Assembly: GCA_964611585.1 (NCBI GenBank)
Contig: CAZTAK010000031.1
Span: forward strand, 1 to 32,298
Origin: CAZTAK01 sp964611585
Lineage (GTDB): Bacteria; Pseudomonadota; Alphaproteobacteria; SHVP01
DNA length: 32,298 bases
Reading direction: 5' to 3'
Shown: positions 1 to 5,797 of the stretch, in pieces
How positions within the stretch are numbered: position 1 is the stretch's first letter
How the letters are laid out: each line of letters starts with the position of its first letter
Made by a program: the position numbers and the translations under genes
The notes under the pieces: generated by a model
The model's database searches: none
What the model was told of the DNA's origin: nothing
Seen by the model: only the letters and a program-made list of their open reading frames with translations

Positions 1-1105
1 GCGCCGAATGGCTTAGGACAAGTGAGACGTCTTGGCCGTCAACAAAAAAGCGCCGGTAGGTTGCGCCAAAGCGGTCATACATGGAATCGGCTGTGGCACG
101 CGTTGGAAGCGCAATCATGATGCCTTCGCCATGGCCTAACCTTATGAGCCGATGTGCAAGGAGCAGCGCCGCCTCGGTCTTTCCTGAACCCGTTAGATCC
201 TCGATAATCGTGATGGACGGCTCCTCGCGTAGAGGCAACCGCATGACTTCCGCCTGTAGCGGGGAGGGCTTAACGCTTGCATCCCCGACCAGTTCGGCGA
301 CGCTGACCTGAGAGGCTGCCTTTGCGGGGAGAATACCGGCACGTTCGATGGCCCGCGCGGCCTGTCCGAGGGCGCACCTATTCCAATACTCATGCAGATC
401 GTGATCGGGCGCACGATAGGGGAACCAAGTCTGGCTTGACCCAATCCAATCGCACAACGTCGCGATACCAGCGACGAACCAAGAGCCACGCTTTGATCTT
501 TCGTCATCGGGTAGGGGGACGTGCGGCGAGGCACCCGGTACGACGATCTTCGCCGCTTGTTCTGCGAAGGCTAGGGCAGCCGCCTGATCCGTTTCGCTGA
601 ACAGGTCGGACCAGTGTGGGCCGCCGCTCTCGCGCGGCGGCCGACCATGATGGCCGGTGGCGGCTCGCATCCAGTAGTCGAGGACCCTTTTGAAGGAGCG
701 ATCGACGCGGTCGTCAGGCGTCCACAAGAAACCGCTTCCGGCCATGCGATCGCGAAAGCATTCCAGGTAAAGGGCGAAGCCGGGACTGTCGTGTCCGTGA
801 TACCGAGGGCGGTCGTCACGACCGTGCAGGTCGCGATAAAGGTGGGGCACGAGCGCCTGGAAGGTGTGCGAGAACTTGCCGATATCATGAAGAGCGAGAC
901 AAAGGCGCAACCAACGGCAAGCCGCTTCCTCTGGCAGCCCAGTCGCTTTTGCAAGACGCAGCCGCAGTACAGCGTCTCTCTCAAGCAGGATTGACCCTAC
1001 CGACGCTACGTCCAACGAATGATACGCGAGGAGGTGCCACTCTGGACCACCTTCCGCCATGGGTCGTGCCTTGCCCCAGTAGCGGGTGTAAAGCTGTTTT
1101 TCCAT
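1..1105 (-). CDS. cas3: CRISPR-associated nuclease/helicase Cas3, N-terminal part (runs off the left edge)
   Basis: Reading the minus strand from the ATG at 1105 gives 368 open codons with no stop before base 1. The N-terminus carries a Cas3'' HD nuclease domain: YWGKA near residue 9, His29 in AYHSLD, His73-Asp74 in HDIGKFSHTFQ, a later TGHHGRPP motif and CDWIGSS. The helicase domain then begins with a Walker A motif LTGSGKTE (Lys309) and motif Ia ALPTRATADSMYDRF. In type I systems Cas3 is recruited by Cascade, unwinds target DNA and degrades it. A fused HD-helicase fits types I-C/I-E better than split cas3; the subtype cannot be fixed because the Cascade genes lie outside the window. No Shine-Dalgarno is visible; a -10-like TATTAT sits at 1112-1117, 6 nt before the ATG. 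The helicase C-half is not visible, so completeness is unknown. Confidence 0.93.
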   Translation of the reverse strand, partial: MEKQLYTRYWGKARPMAEGGPEWHLLAYHSLDVASVGSILLERDAVLRLRLAKATGLPEEAACRWLRLCLALHDIGKFSHTFQALVPHLYRDLHGRDDRPRYHGHDSPGFALYLECFRDRMAGSGFLWTPDDRVDRSFKRVLDYWMRAATGHHGRPPRESGGPHWSDLFSETDQAAALAFAEQAAKIVVPGASPHVPLPDDERSKRGSWFVAGIATLCDWIGSSQTWFPYRAPDHDLHEYWNRCALGQAARAIERAGILPAKAASQVSVAELVGDASVKPSPLQAEVMRLPLREEPSITIIEDLTGSGKTEAALLLAHRLIRLGHGEGIMIALPTRATADSMYDRFGATYRRFFVDGQDVSLVLSHSA

Positions 1106-1600
1106 CGGCCAATAATACCGGGCTTGCGCAGTAAGGGCGGCGTGATAGCGTAAGCTCCCAACAAAGGCCTAGAAGCTTAGAAAGCGTCTCCAGGCCCCAC
1201 CACCGTTTGGGGTTGAGCGTAGCTGGGTCCTTGTGGGGAGAACATTCCCAGGCCCGATTCTGGGTCAAAATTTTTCAAAGTTCGATTTTTGTAAGAAAGC
1301 CCCCTGGCCGATACGGGTCCCATGCCCTGACCCCACGGGGGGCTTCGCCCAAGTGGCCCCCGGACCAACCGGTGCGCGCGCCAGGCGACGCGATCCATGA
1401 TCGGGTGCCGCGACCCGTTTCGGGTTGTCCTCAAGAACCCAGCATGGGCGGTCGCCACGCCCTAGGTCGCCCAGAAGAAATCGCCCGCGCCATCACCGCA
1501 TACAGCTACGAAACTGACCCCGCTGATTGCTATGCGATTGCTAGCCCCAGTTTGCGACGTAACCGGATAGCCCGTGTTCGGCCTAAACCATTGAAAGTAT
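1106..1600. other. Intergenic region between cas3 start and the tRNA-Leu 3' end
   Basis: This 495-bp stretch has no convincing gene. Open frames cross it on both strands but lack family features and codon structure. It contains a lower-GC patch around 1260-1295 and short GC-rich hairpins such as GGGC-TTC-GCCC near 1340-1350. I see no CRISPR repeat-spacer periodicity. It must hold the cas3 promoter, but no clear -35/-10 pair is seen apart from TATTAT next to the start codon. Confidence 0.6.
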
Positions 1601-1687
1601 TGGTGCCCCCAGGGAGACTCGAACTCCCACGTTCTTGCGAACAACAGATTTTGAGTCTGCCGCGTCTACCAGTTCCGCCACAGGGGC
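1601..1687 (-). tRNA. tRNA-Leu (anticodon CAA)
   Basis: The minus strand folds as a complete class II tRNA of 87 nt. The acceptor GCCCCTG pairs with TGGGGGC, the D-arm includes GGCGGAACTGGTAGACGCG, and the anticodon loop is CTCAAAA, giving anticodon CAA (reads UUG). A leucine-type long variable arm follows, then the T-arm GGGAG-TTCGAGT-CTCCC, and CCA is encoded. The 3' end points towards the cas3 gene. Confidence 0.97.
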
Positions 1688-1985
1688 CTCAGGCGGGCGC
1701 ATCTTAGACATGGCGGGGCCCCGGTCAACCGCAGGCAATGCGCCCGCAACCTGAAAAGCCGGGGCCGCCGCAACCACCCGGCAGGCCCTGTTGAAGAGCC
1801 GCACCCTCCCGGGACTCGCAGGCATCTGCGCCACGGCGTGCGAGCAGCGCAGCCCCGACCCCGATCCGCGCCATCCGGCCCTATCTGCCTCAGCGCCGAC
1901 GGGTGCGCCTTGCGCACAGTTCGGCGCTGCCACCGGCGGGTCTGATTCGCTATAGTGCGCGCCGCCTGCCCGGGAGCGCGTTCGC
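1688..1985. other. Intergenic region between tRNA-Leu and the yqaA operon
   Basis: About 300 bp. It holds the tRNA promoter at its left end and, near its right end, a -10-like TATAGT at 1952-1957 that could serve the yqaA-dsbB-coq7 operon; no good -35 stands 17 nt upstream of it. No coding potential recognised on either strand. Confidence 0.5.
1701..1728 (-). promoter_or_regulatory. Sigma70-type promoter of tRNA-Leu
   Basis: On the minus strand TTGACC (1723-1728) and TAAGAT (1701-1706) are separated by 16 nt, and the -10 ends 13 nt before the mature tRNA 5' end, which is a normal arrangement for a tRNA promoter. Confidence 0.65.
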
Positions 1986-2567
1986 TTGATTACCCGCCTT
2001 TACAACTGGATCATGGACCTGGCCGCGCGCCGCAATGCGCTCGTGGTGCTGGCGGCGGTATCGTTCGCCGAGAGTTCGGTATTCCCGATTCCGCCCGACG
2101 TGCTGGTGGTACCGATGGTGCTGGCAAGGCGCGCGCGCGCCTGGCTGATCGCCGGCGTCTGCACCGTTGCTTCAGTGGCGGGCGGGGCCGCGGGCTATGC
2201 CATCGGGTTCTTTCTGTTCGAGAGCGTCGGCCGCGCGATCGTCGAATTTTATGGTTACGGCGCGGCGTTCGAAACTTTCCGCGGCTGGTACAACGACTGG
2301 GGCCTATGGATCGTGTTCGTTGCCGGGGTCACACCGCTCCCGTACAAAGTGTTTACCATCGCCAGCGGGGTCACCGGCCTCGATTTCGCGGTTTTTCTGG
2401 CGGGGTCGGTGCTCTCGCGCGGCATCCGGTTTTTCGCCGAGGCGGCGCTGTTGTGGTGGATCGGTGAGCCGGTGCGGCATTTCGTTGAAAAGAACCTGAA
2501 ATGGGTCGCGACCGGCTTCGCCGTGCTGTTGATCGGCGGTTTCGTCGTCCTGCGCCTCCTGACCTGA
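1986..2567 (+). CDS. YqaA/DedA-family inner-membrane protein
   Basis: 193-aa membrane protein of the YqaA branch of the SNARE-associated/VTT (DedA-like) family. The N-terminal signature AAVSFAESSVFPIPPDVL and the re-entrant motif VAGVTPLPYKVFTIASG (about residues 112-128) are typical, with hydrophobic segments around 18-65, 105-145 and a C-terminal helix at 172-192. DedA-like proteins are implicated in lipid flipping and envelope homeostasis; the substrate of this member is unknown. The TTG at 1986 is chosen because residues before the ATG at 2013 (ITRLYNWIMDLAA) match the usual family N-terminus and a GGGAG lies upstream. Its stop overlaps the dsbB start, indicating translational coupling. 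Confidence 0.85.
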   Translation: MITRLYNWIMDLAARRNALVVLAAVSFAESSVFPIPPDVLVVPMVLARRARAWLIAGVCTVASVAGGAAGYAIGFFLFESVGRAIVEFYGYGAAFETFRGWYNDWGLWIVFVAGVTPLPYKVFTIASGVTGLDFAVFLAGSVLSRGIRFFAEAALLWWIGEPVRHFVEKNLKWVATGFAVLLIGGFVVLRLLT

Positions 2568-3103
2568 TGATGCCTTTCGTTCACATAACCCCCGAGCGCG
2601 CCGCGGCGGCGGTGCTGGCGGTAAGCGTCGCCATCCTGGGATCGGCGCTGCTTTCGCAGTACGCCGGCGGACTCGACCCCTGCATCCTCTGCCTCTATCA
2701 GCGCGTCCCCTACGTGGCAACGATTAGCCTGAGCGCGCTGGCCCTCATGGCGGCCACGGCGCTGCCGGACCTGCGCACGCGCGCCCTCACGCAAGGGGTC
2801 CTGATCGCGTGCTCACTCGCGTTCGCGACCGGCGCCGGCATCGCCCTCTTTCACGTCGGCGTCGAACAGGGCTGGTGGAAGGGCACTGAATCGTGTTCGG
2901 CCTTGAGCGGTATCGGACTCACCCTCGAAGAACTGCGCGAGAAACTTCTCTCGACGCCGCGCGTGGTGCGCTGCGACGAAGTGCAGTGGTCGCTGTTCGG
3001 GATTTCGATGGCGGGGTATAATTTTCTCGCCTCATTGGTACTGGCCGGCGCAAGCCTGTGGCTCGCGCGCGAACTCGGCCGCCGCGCACAACAGAACTCG
3101 TGA
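2567..3103 (+). CDS. dsbB: Disulfide bond formation protein B (DsbB)
   Basis: 178-aa four-helix membrane protein of the DsbB family, which reoxidises periplasmic DsbA and passes electrons to ubiquinone. The first periplasmic loop has the redox pair Cys39-Ile-Leu-Cys42; the second loop has the cysteines of TESCSALSG and VVRCDEVQW, followed by the family-typical SLFGISMAGYN helix. Two in-frame ATGs (2567 and 2570) overlap the upstream TGA; the first makes an ATGA overlap with yqaA. Its neighbour coq7 makes ubiquinone, the electron acceptor of DsbB. No dsbA is in the window. Confidence 0.93.
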   Translation: MMPFVHITPERAAAAVLAVSVAILGSALLSQYAGGLDPCILCLYQRVPYVATISLSALALMAATALPDLRTRALTQGVLIACSLAFATGAGIALFHVGVEQGWWKGTESCSALSGIGLTLEELREKLLSTPRVVRCDEVQWSLFGISMAGYNFLASLVLAGASLWLARELGRRAQQNS

Positions 3104-3107
3104 CACC

Positions 3108-3677
3108 ATGAACGGGAAATCGCCCCGCAAGACATCGGGCGAGGACCGCCTGCCGGGCGACCCCTCACCCGCCGCGATGATCGAGCGATTCATCCGCGTC
3201 AATCACGCCGGGGAAGCGGGCGCGAAACGCATCTACGCAGGCCAGTTGGCGATCTTGAAAGAAGGCGAGATCGCGGAAAAGATCCGGGCCATGGCGCAGC
3301 AGGAAACCGAGCATTTCGAAACATTCGACAAGATCATGAAAGAACGCGGCGTGCGGCCGACGCTGCTGTTGCCGTTCTGGCACGTGGCCGGGTTCGCGAT
3401 GGGCGCCGGCACCGCCTTGCTGGGAGATCGCGCGGCGATGGTCTGTACGGCCGCGGTAGAGGAAGCGATCGACGATCACTACCGCGCCCAGGCCGACTAT
3501 CTGGGCGAGGACGAGGCCGACCTGCAGGCGACGATTGTTTCCGCCCACGCCGACGAGATCGACCACCGCGATATCGCGCGGGCTTCGGGCGCAGGCGCGA
3601 GCCCCAGCCACGCGCCGCTTCATGCCGCCATCAAGGCCGGCACCAAGGCCGTGATCTGGCTTTCGGAACGGCTCTAG
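3108..3677 (+). CDS. coq7: Demethoxyubiquinone hydroxylase, Coq7/CAT5 family
   Basis: 189-aa carboxylate-bridged di-iron monooxygenase that performs the C6 hydroxylation in ubiquinone synthesis, peripheral to the inner membrane. Ligand motifs are visible: Glu36 in NHAGEAGAKRIYAGQ, Glu66-xx-His69 in QQETEHF, Glu118/119 in AAVEEAIDDHY and Glu150-xx-His153 in ADEIDHRD. A hydrophobic stretch near 86-106 would be the membrane-facing part. Coq7, in place of UbiF, is characteristic of Alphaproteobacteria and mitochondria. The ATG at 3108 lies 5 nt after the dsbB stop. The stop codon TAG (3675-3677) is itself the first part of the 106-bp intergenic repeat. Confidence 0.95.
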   Translation: MNGKSPRKTSGEDRLPGDPSPAAMIERFIRVNHAGEAGAKRIYAGQLAILKEGEIAEKIRAMAQQETEHFETFDKIMKERGVRPTLLLPFWHVAGFAMGAGTALLGDRAAMVCTAAVEEAIDDHYRAQADYLGEDEADLQATIVSAHADEIDHRDIARASGAGASPSHAPLHAAIKAGTKAVIWLSERL

Positions 3678-3779
3678 CGCAAATCCCGAGCCGGCGGAAT
3701 CGCCGGCGACGACGATTTGCGTTCTATGTCAAAGGGATAGAGTTTTTTGCGTGAGCGCATGCGAACGGGAAAAGCTCTA
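3674..3779 (+). repeat. 106-bp palindromic intergenic element, copy A
   Basis: Matches the reverse complement of 9553-9658 at 102 of 106 positions without gaps (direct comparison). It contains two nested dyads. The first has outer arms GCAAATC/GATTTGC and an inner CCGGCG-gaat-CGCCGG; the second has arms TAGAGTTTTT/AAAAGCTCTA. It starts at the coq7 stop codon. The architecture resembles dispersed palindromic elements of Alphaproteobacteria (RIME/REP-like). It may also act as a 3' hairpin for the coq7 transcript. Confidence 0.9.
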
Positions 3780-4021
3780 GCGCCAGAACCGCGACGGATA
3801 CCGCGCCCGCCCGTGAGGGCGGAGAACACGACACCCCCCCTTCCCGACCTGTCGAGAAACTGTCGCGGCGGCGACGGGCACGACACCCCAACCGGCGGAG
3901 ACAAGCGCCGTGGCGCGGGCCGACATGAAAAGATCGAAACGTCAGGTGTCGATAGTGTCAGGGCGCGAAATGTCAGGATCGCATGCCGCGCGTCCGGGTA
4001 AGCCAGCGCGCCAGGGCCCGC
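3780..4021. other. Intergenic region between repeat copy A and the HNH gene
   Basis: No gene recognised. It holds a 31-bp dyad element (3915-3945) that recurs at 4917-4947, and three spaced GTCAGG units at 3941, 3957 and 3972. On the minus strand this is the 3' flank of the HNH gene. Confidence 0.6.
3915..3945 (-). repeat. 31-bp dyad element, copy 1 (3' of the HNH gene)
   Basis: Aligns without gaps to 4917-4947 with 6 mismatches. On the minus strand the arms read CTGACGT and ATGTCGG, and both arm differences from the other copy convert Watson-Crick pairs to G-U pairs, so a hairpin is kept in RNA read in the HNH direction. Confidence 0.65.
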
Positions 4022-4582
4022 CTACGGTTCGAGTTCCGTATCCCAGTACAGAAAGTCGCGCCAGCTGTCGTGCAGATAGTTGGGCGGGAATGCGCGCCCG
4101 TTCTGGTGCAACTGGCTGACGCTCGGCACTCTCGGATAAGCCGACGGACTCATGCCGGCCTCGGCGAGATGACGCCCACCCTTGCGCAGATTGCAGTCCG
4201 AACACGCGGTCACGACGTTATCCCACGTGGTGCGGCCGCCGCGCGAACGCGGGATCAGATGGTCGAAGGTCAGTTCGTCGCCGTCGCCGCAATAGACGCA
4301 AGAGAAACGGTCGCGCAGGAACACATTGAACCGGGTGAACGCGGGCCGCCGCGCCGGCGTGACGTAGCGCCTAAGTGCCACCACGCTTGGCAGGCGCATT
4401 TCGAAGCTGGGCGAGTGAACCTTTTCCTCGTATTCGGAAACGATATCGACGCGATCAAGAAACACCGCCTTGACAGCATCCTGCCAGCCCCACAGCGACA
4501 GCGGGAAATAGCTGAGCGGCCGGTAATCGGCGTTGAGAACGAGTGCCGGACAGGCGTTGGTGGCGGACACGACAAACCCCAA
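4022..4582 (-). CDS. HNH endonuclease family protein
   Basis: 186-aa protein of the McrA-like HNH family (COG1403 type). The C-terminal half has a complete zinc-bound HNH module: Cys95-xx-Cys98 (CVYCG), Asp107-His108 in FDHLIPRSRGG, Asn122 in WDNVV and Cys127-xx-Cys130 (CSDCN). The N-terminal half (ALVLNADYRPLSYFPLS, then KAVFLDRVDIV) is the conserved leader of a widespread bacterial subgroup whose cellular role is not established. The start is uncertain: TTG at 4582 or GTG at 4570, neither with a good Shine-Dalgarno. It stands alone and is flanked on both sides by the same dyad element. A 7-bp inverted repeat GCCGTCC/GGACGGC (4593-4611) lies just upstream. Confidence 0.88.
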   Translation of the reverse strand: MGFVVSATNACPALVLNADYRPLSYFPLSLWGWQDAVKAVFLDRVDIVSEYEEKVHSPSFEMRLPSVVALRRYVTPARRPAFTRFNVFLRDRFSCVYCGDGDELTFDHLIPRSRGGRTTWDNVVTACSDCNLRKGGRHLAEAGMSPSAYPRVPSVSQLHQNGRAFPPNYLHDSWRDFLYWDTELEP

Positions 4583-5031
4583 TAGTGTTTTCGCCGTCCG
4601 GTGTGGACGGCGGCCGTAGTGTCGGCGTGCGGATCTGGCCTGTCAACCGGGGAGCGGCGCAAGGGAACGCTCACCCGGCGCCGGGTTGCCGCCGTGCGCT
4701 TGCGGCCCCGTCACCGGGACGGTCCTGTCCGGCGCCGCCCGGCACCCGTCCGCCTGCCTTCTTCGCCCCCTCTGGCCCCCCCCATCCGGCGCCCCTCTCG
4801 CGTCCGGTTGTGCGCCCGCGTTCTAGGCCCCGCGGGTTCCAATTCCGATATGTGGTGGCGATGGATTTGGGACCAAATGCCGGAATTGATCCGTATCAAA
4901 AACCTGATTTGAGGGTGCGGGCTGACATTGAGAAATCGAAATGTCAGAGTCGCACCGTCGAAATAGCGCGCCCCGTTGCCCTGCTTCCCCACCGGGCGTC
5001 CACCGCCCCCAACGCCAAGGGATTAATGTCC
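4583..5031. other. Intergenic region between divergent HNH gene and the 5032 gene
   Basis: About 450 bp with no convincing gene, although the frame of the downstream gene stays open through it. Features seen: inverted repeat GCCGTCC-N5-GGACGGC at 4593-4611 next to the HNH start, a GC-rich Pro/Arg-coding low-complexity part (4650-4810), an AT-richer part (4840-4950) likely to contain the promoter of the downstream gene, and the dyad element at 4917-4947. Confidence 0.55.
4917..4947 (-). repeat. 31-bp dyad element, copy 2 (5' of the HNH gene)
   Basis: Contains a perfect 8-bp inverted repeat, CTGACATT (4922-4929) and AATGTCAG (4940-4947), spaced by 10 nt. It is in the same orientation as the copy at 3915-3945, so the two are direct repeats enclosing the HNH gene. 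It also lies about 85 bp upstream of the 5032 gene, so an operator for that gene is an alternative reading. Confidence 0.65.
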
Positions 5032-5775
5032 ATGGACCATCAAACCATCCGCGGCCGCATCCGCTATACCTCGAAGAAACCCAAAATCCTCGACCAGGAC
5101 CGGGGCGGCGAGACCTTCATCTACACCACCCATGTCGATGGCTCGCGCACGCTTCGGGCGCACTGCTCGATCGACGAAAACCCGCCGCGGGTGTTGCGCG
5201 ATTCGGTCACCAACCTCGATGCCGACTGGAACCCGCTGGGCGGGTTCGTCCAGATCACGGTGGACGAGGCCTTCGTCGGCGCCTCGTGGTACCGGTTCAC
5301 TGAAAGCTATGCCGAATGCGAGGGCTACACGGTCAAGGAAGGGCGCATTTCGGAGCGGCTGGAATTCGACCAGCGACCGGCTATTTTCGGCACCCATCCG
5401 ATCCAGGCCGATGCCATGCACACGCACTGCTACGACCTCTCCAAGGGGAAGGGCGAGCAGACGGTGGGGTTCTTCCTGATGTGCTCGAATCACCACCGCG
5501 GCGCCGACGGGCCGATCCTGTTGCAGCGTAATGGACTGATAATCACCTTTGTCGGTGAAGAAAAAGTGACCGTCGGCGCGGGCACGTTCGATGCTCTCCA
5601 TTTCCGGATCGGCAAAAGCACTGACGACGATTACATGGGCTCCGACATCCACCCGCCCTACCACACGTGGATTACGGCCGACGGCGATTATGTGCTGCTC
5701 AAGGCGCACGTCACCGGTTATATGCAGACCTATTACGAACTGGTCGAATACGAAAAGCGCGTGAACTTTTTCTGA
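5032..5775 (+). CDS. Hypothetical protein, 247 aa, function unknown
   Basis: I do not recognise a named family. The protein is soluble, without signal peptide or membrane segments, and is rich in alternating hydrophobic/charged segments and aromatic residues, suggesting an all-beta fold similar in style to DUF3108-type lipocalin-like barrels (inference only). Clusters of His/Cys/Asp occur around AMHTHCYDLSKG, MCSNHHRGADG and SDIHPPYHTW, which could form a ligand or metal pocket. The start is placed at ATG 5032 because AAGGGA at 5017-5022 gives a 9-nt spacing; ATG 5026 is possible but too close. The codon structure and length make it a real gene. It converges with the cyclase gene (22 bp between stops). 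Confidence 0.75.
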   Translation: MDHQTIRGRIRYTSKKPKILDQDRGGETFIYTTHVDGSRTLRAHCSIDENPPRVLRDSVTNLDADWNPLGGFVQITVDEAFVGASWYRFTESYAECEGYTVKEGRISERLEFDQRPAIFGTHPIQADAMHTHCYDLSKGKGEQTVGFFLMCSNHHRGADGPILLQRNGLIITFVGEEKVTVGAGTFDALHFRIGKSTDDDYMGSDIHPPYHTWITADGDYVLLKAHVTGYMQTYYELVEYEKRVNFF

Positions 5776-5797
5776 GGCCGGCGGCGGAAGCGGCGCT

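Noticed and set aside
1106..1600. CRISPR array next to cas3
   Set aside because: No repeats of 28-37 bp with regular spacers are present; only single short hairpins.
1462..1644. Small minus-strand frame reading out of the tRNA-Leu 3' end
   Set aside because: It starts inside the tRNA, has no ribosome-binding site and no family features; an integrase remnant could not be supported.
3671..3783. GCTCTAGCGC direct repeats at both ends of repeat copy A as a target-site duplication
   Set aside because: Copy B lacks such flanking repeats and most of these bases belong to the element itself.
4543..5025. Upstream extension of the 5032 gene to an ATG at 4543
   Set aside because: The extension is Pro/Arg low-complexity, overlaps the HNH gene start and crosses the dyad element; a ribosome-binding site supports 5032.
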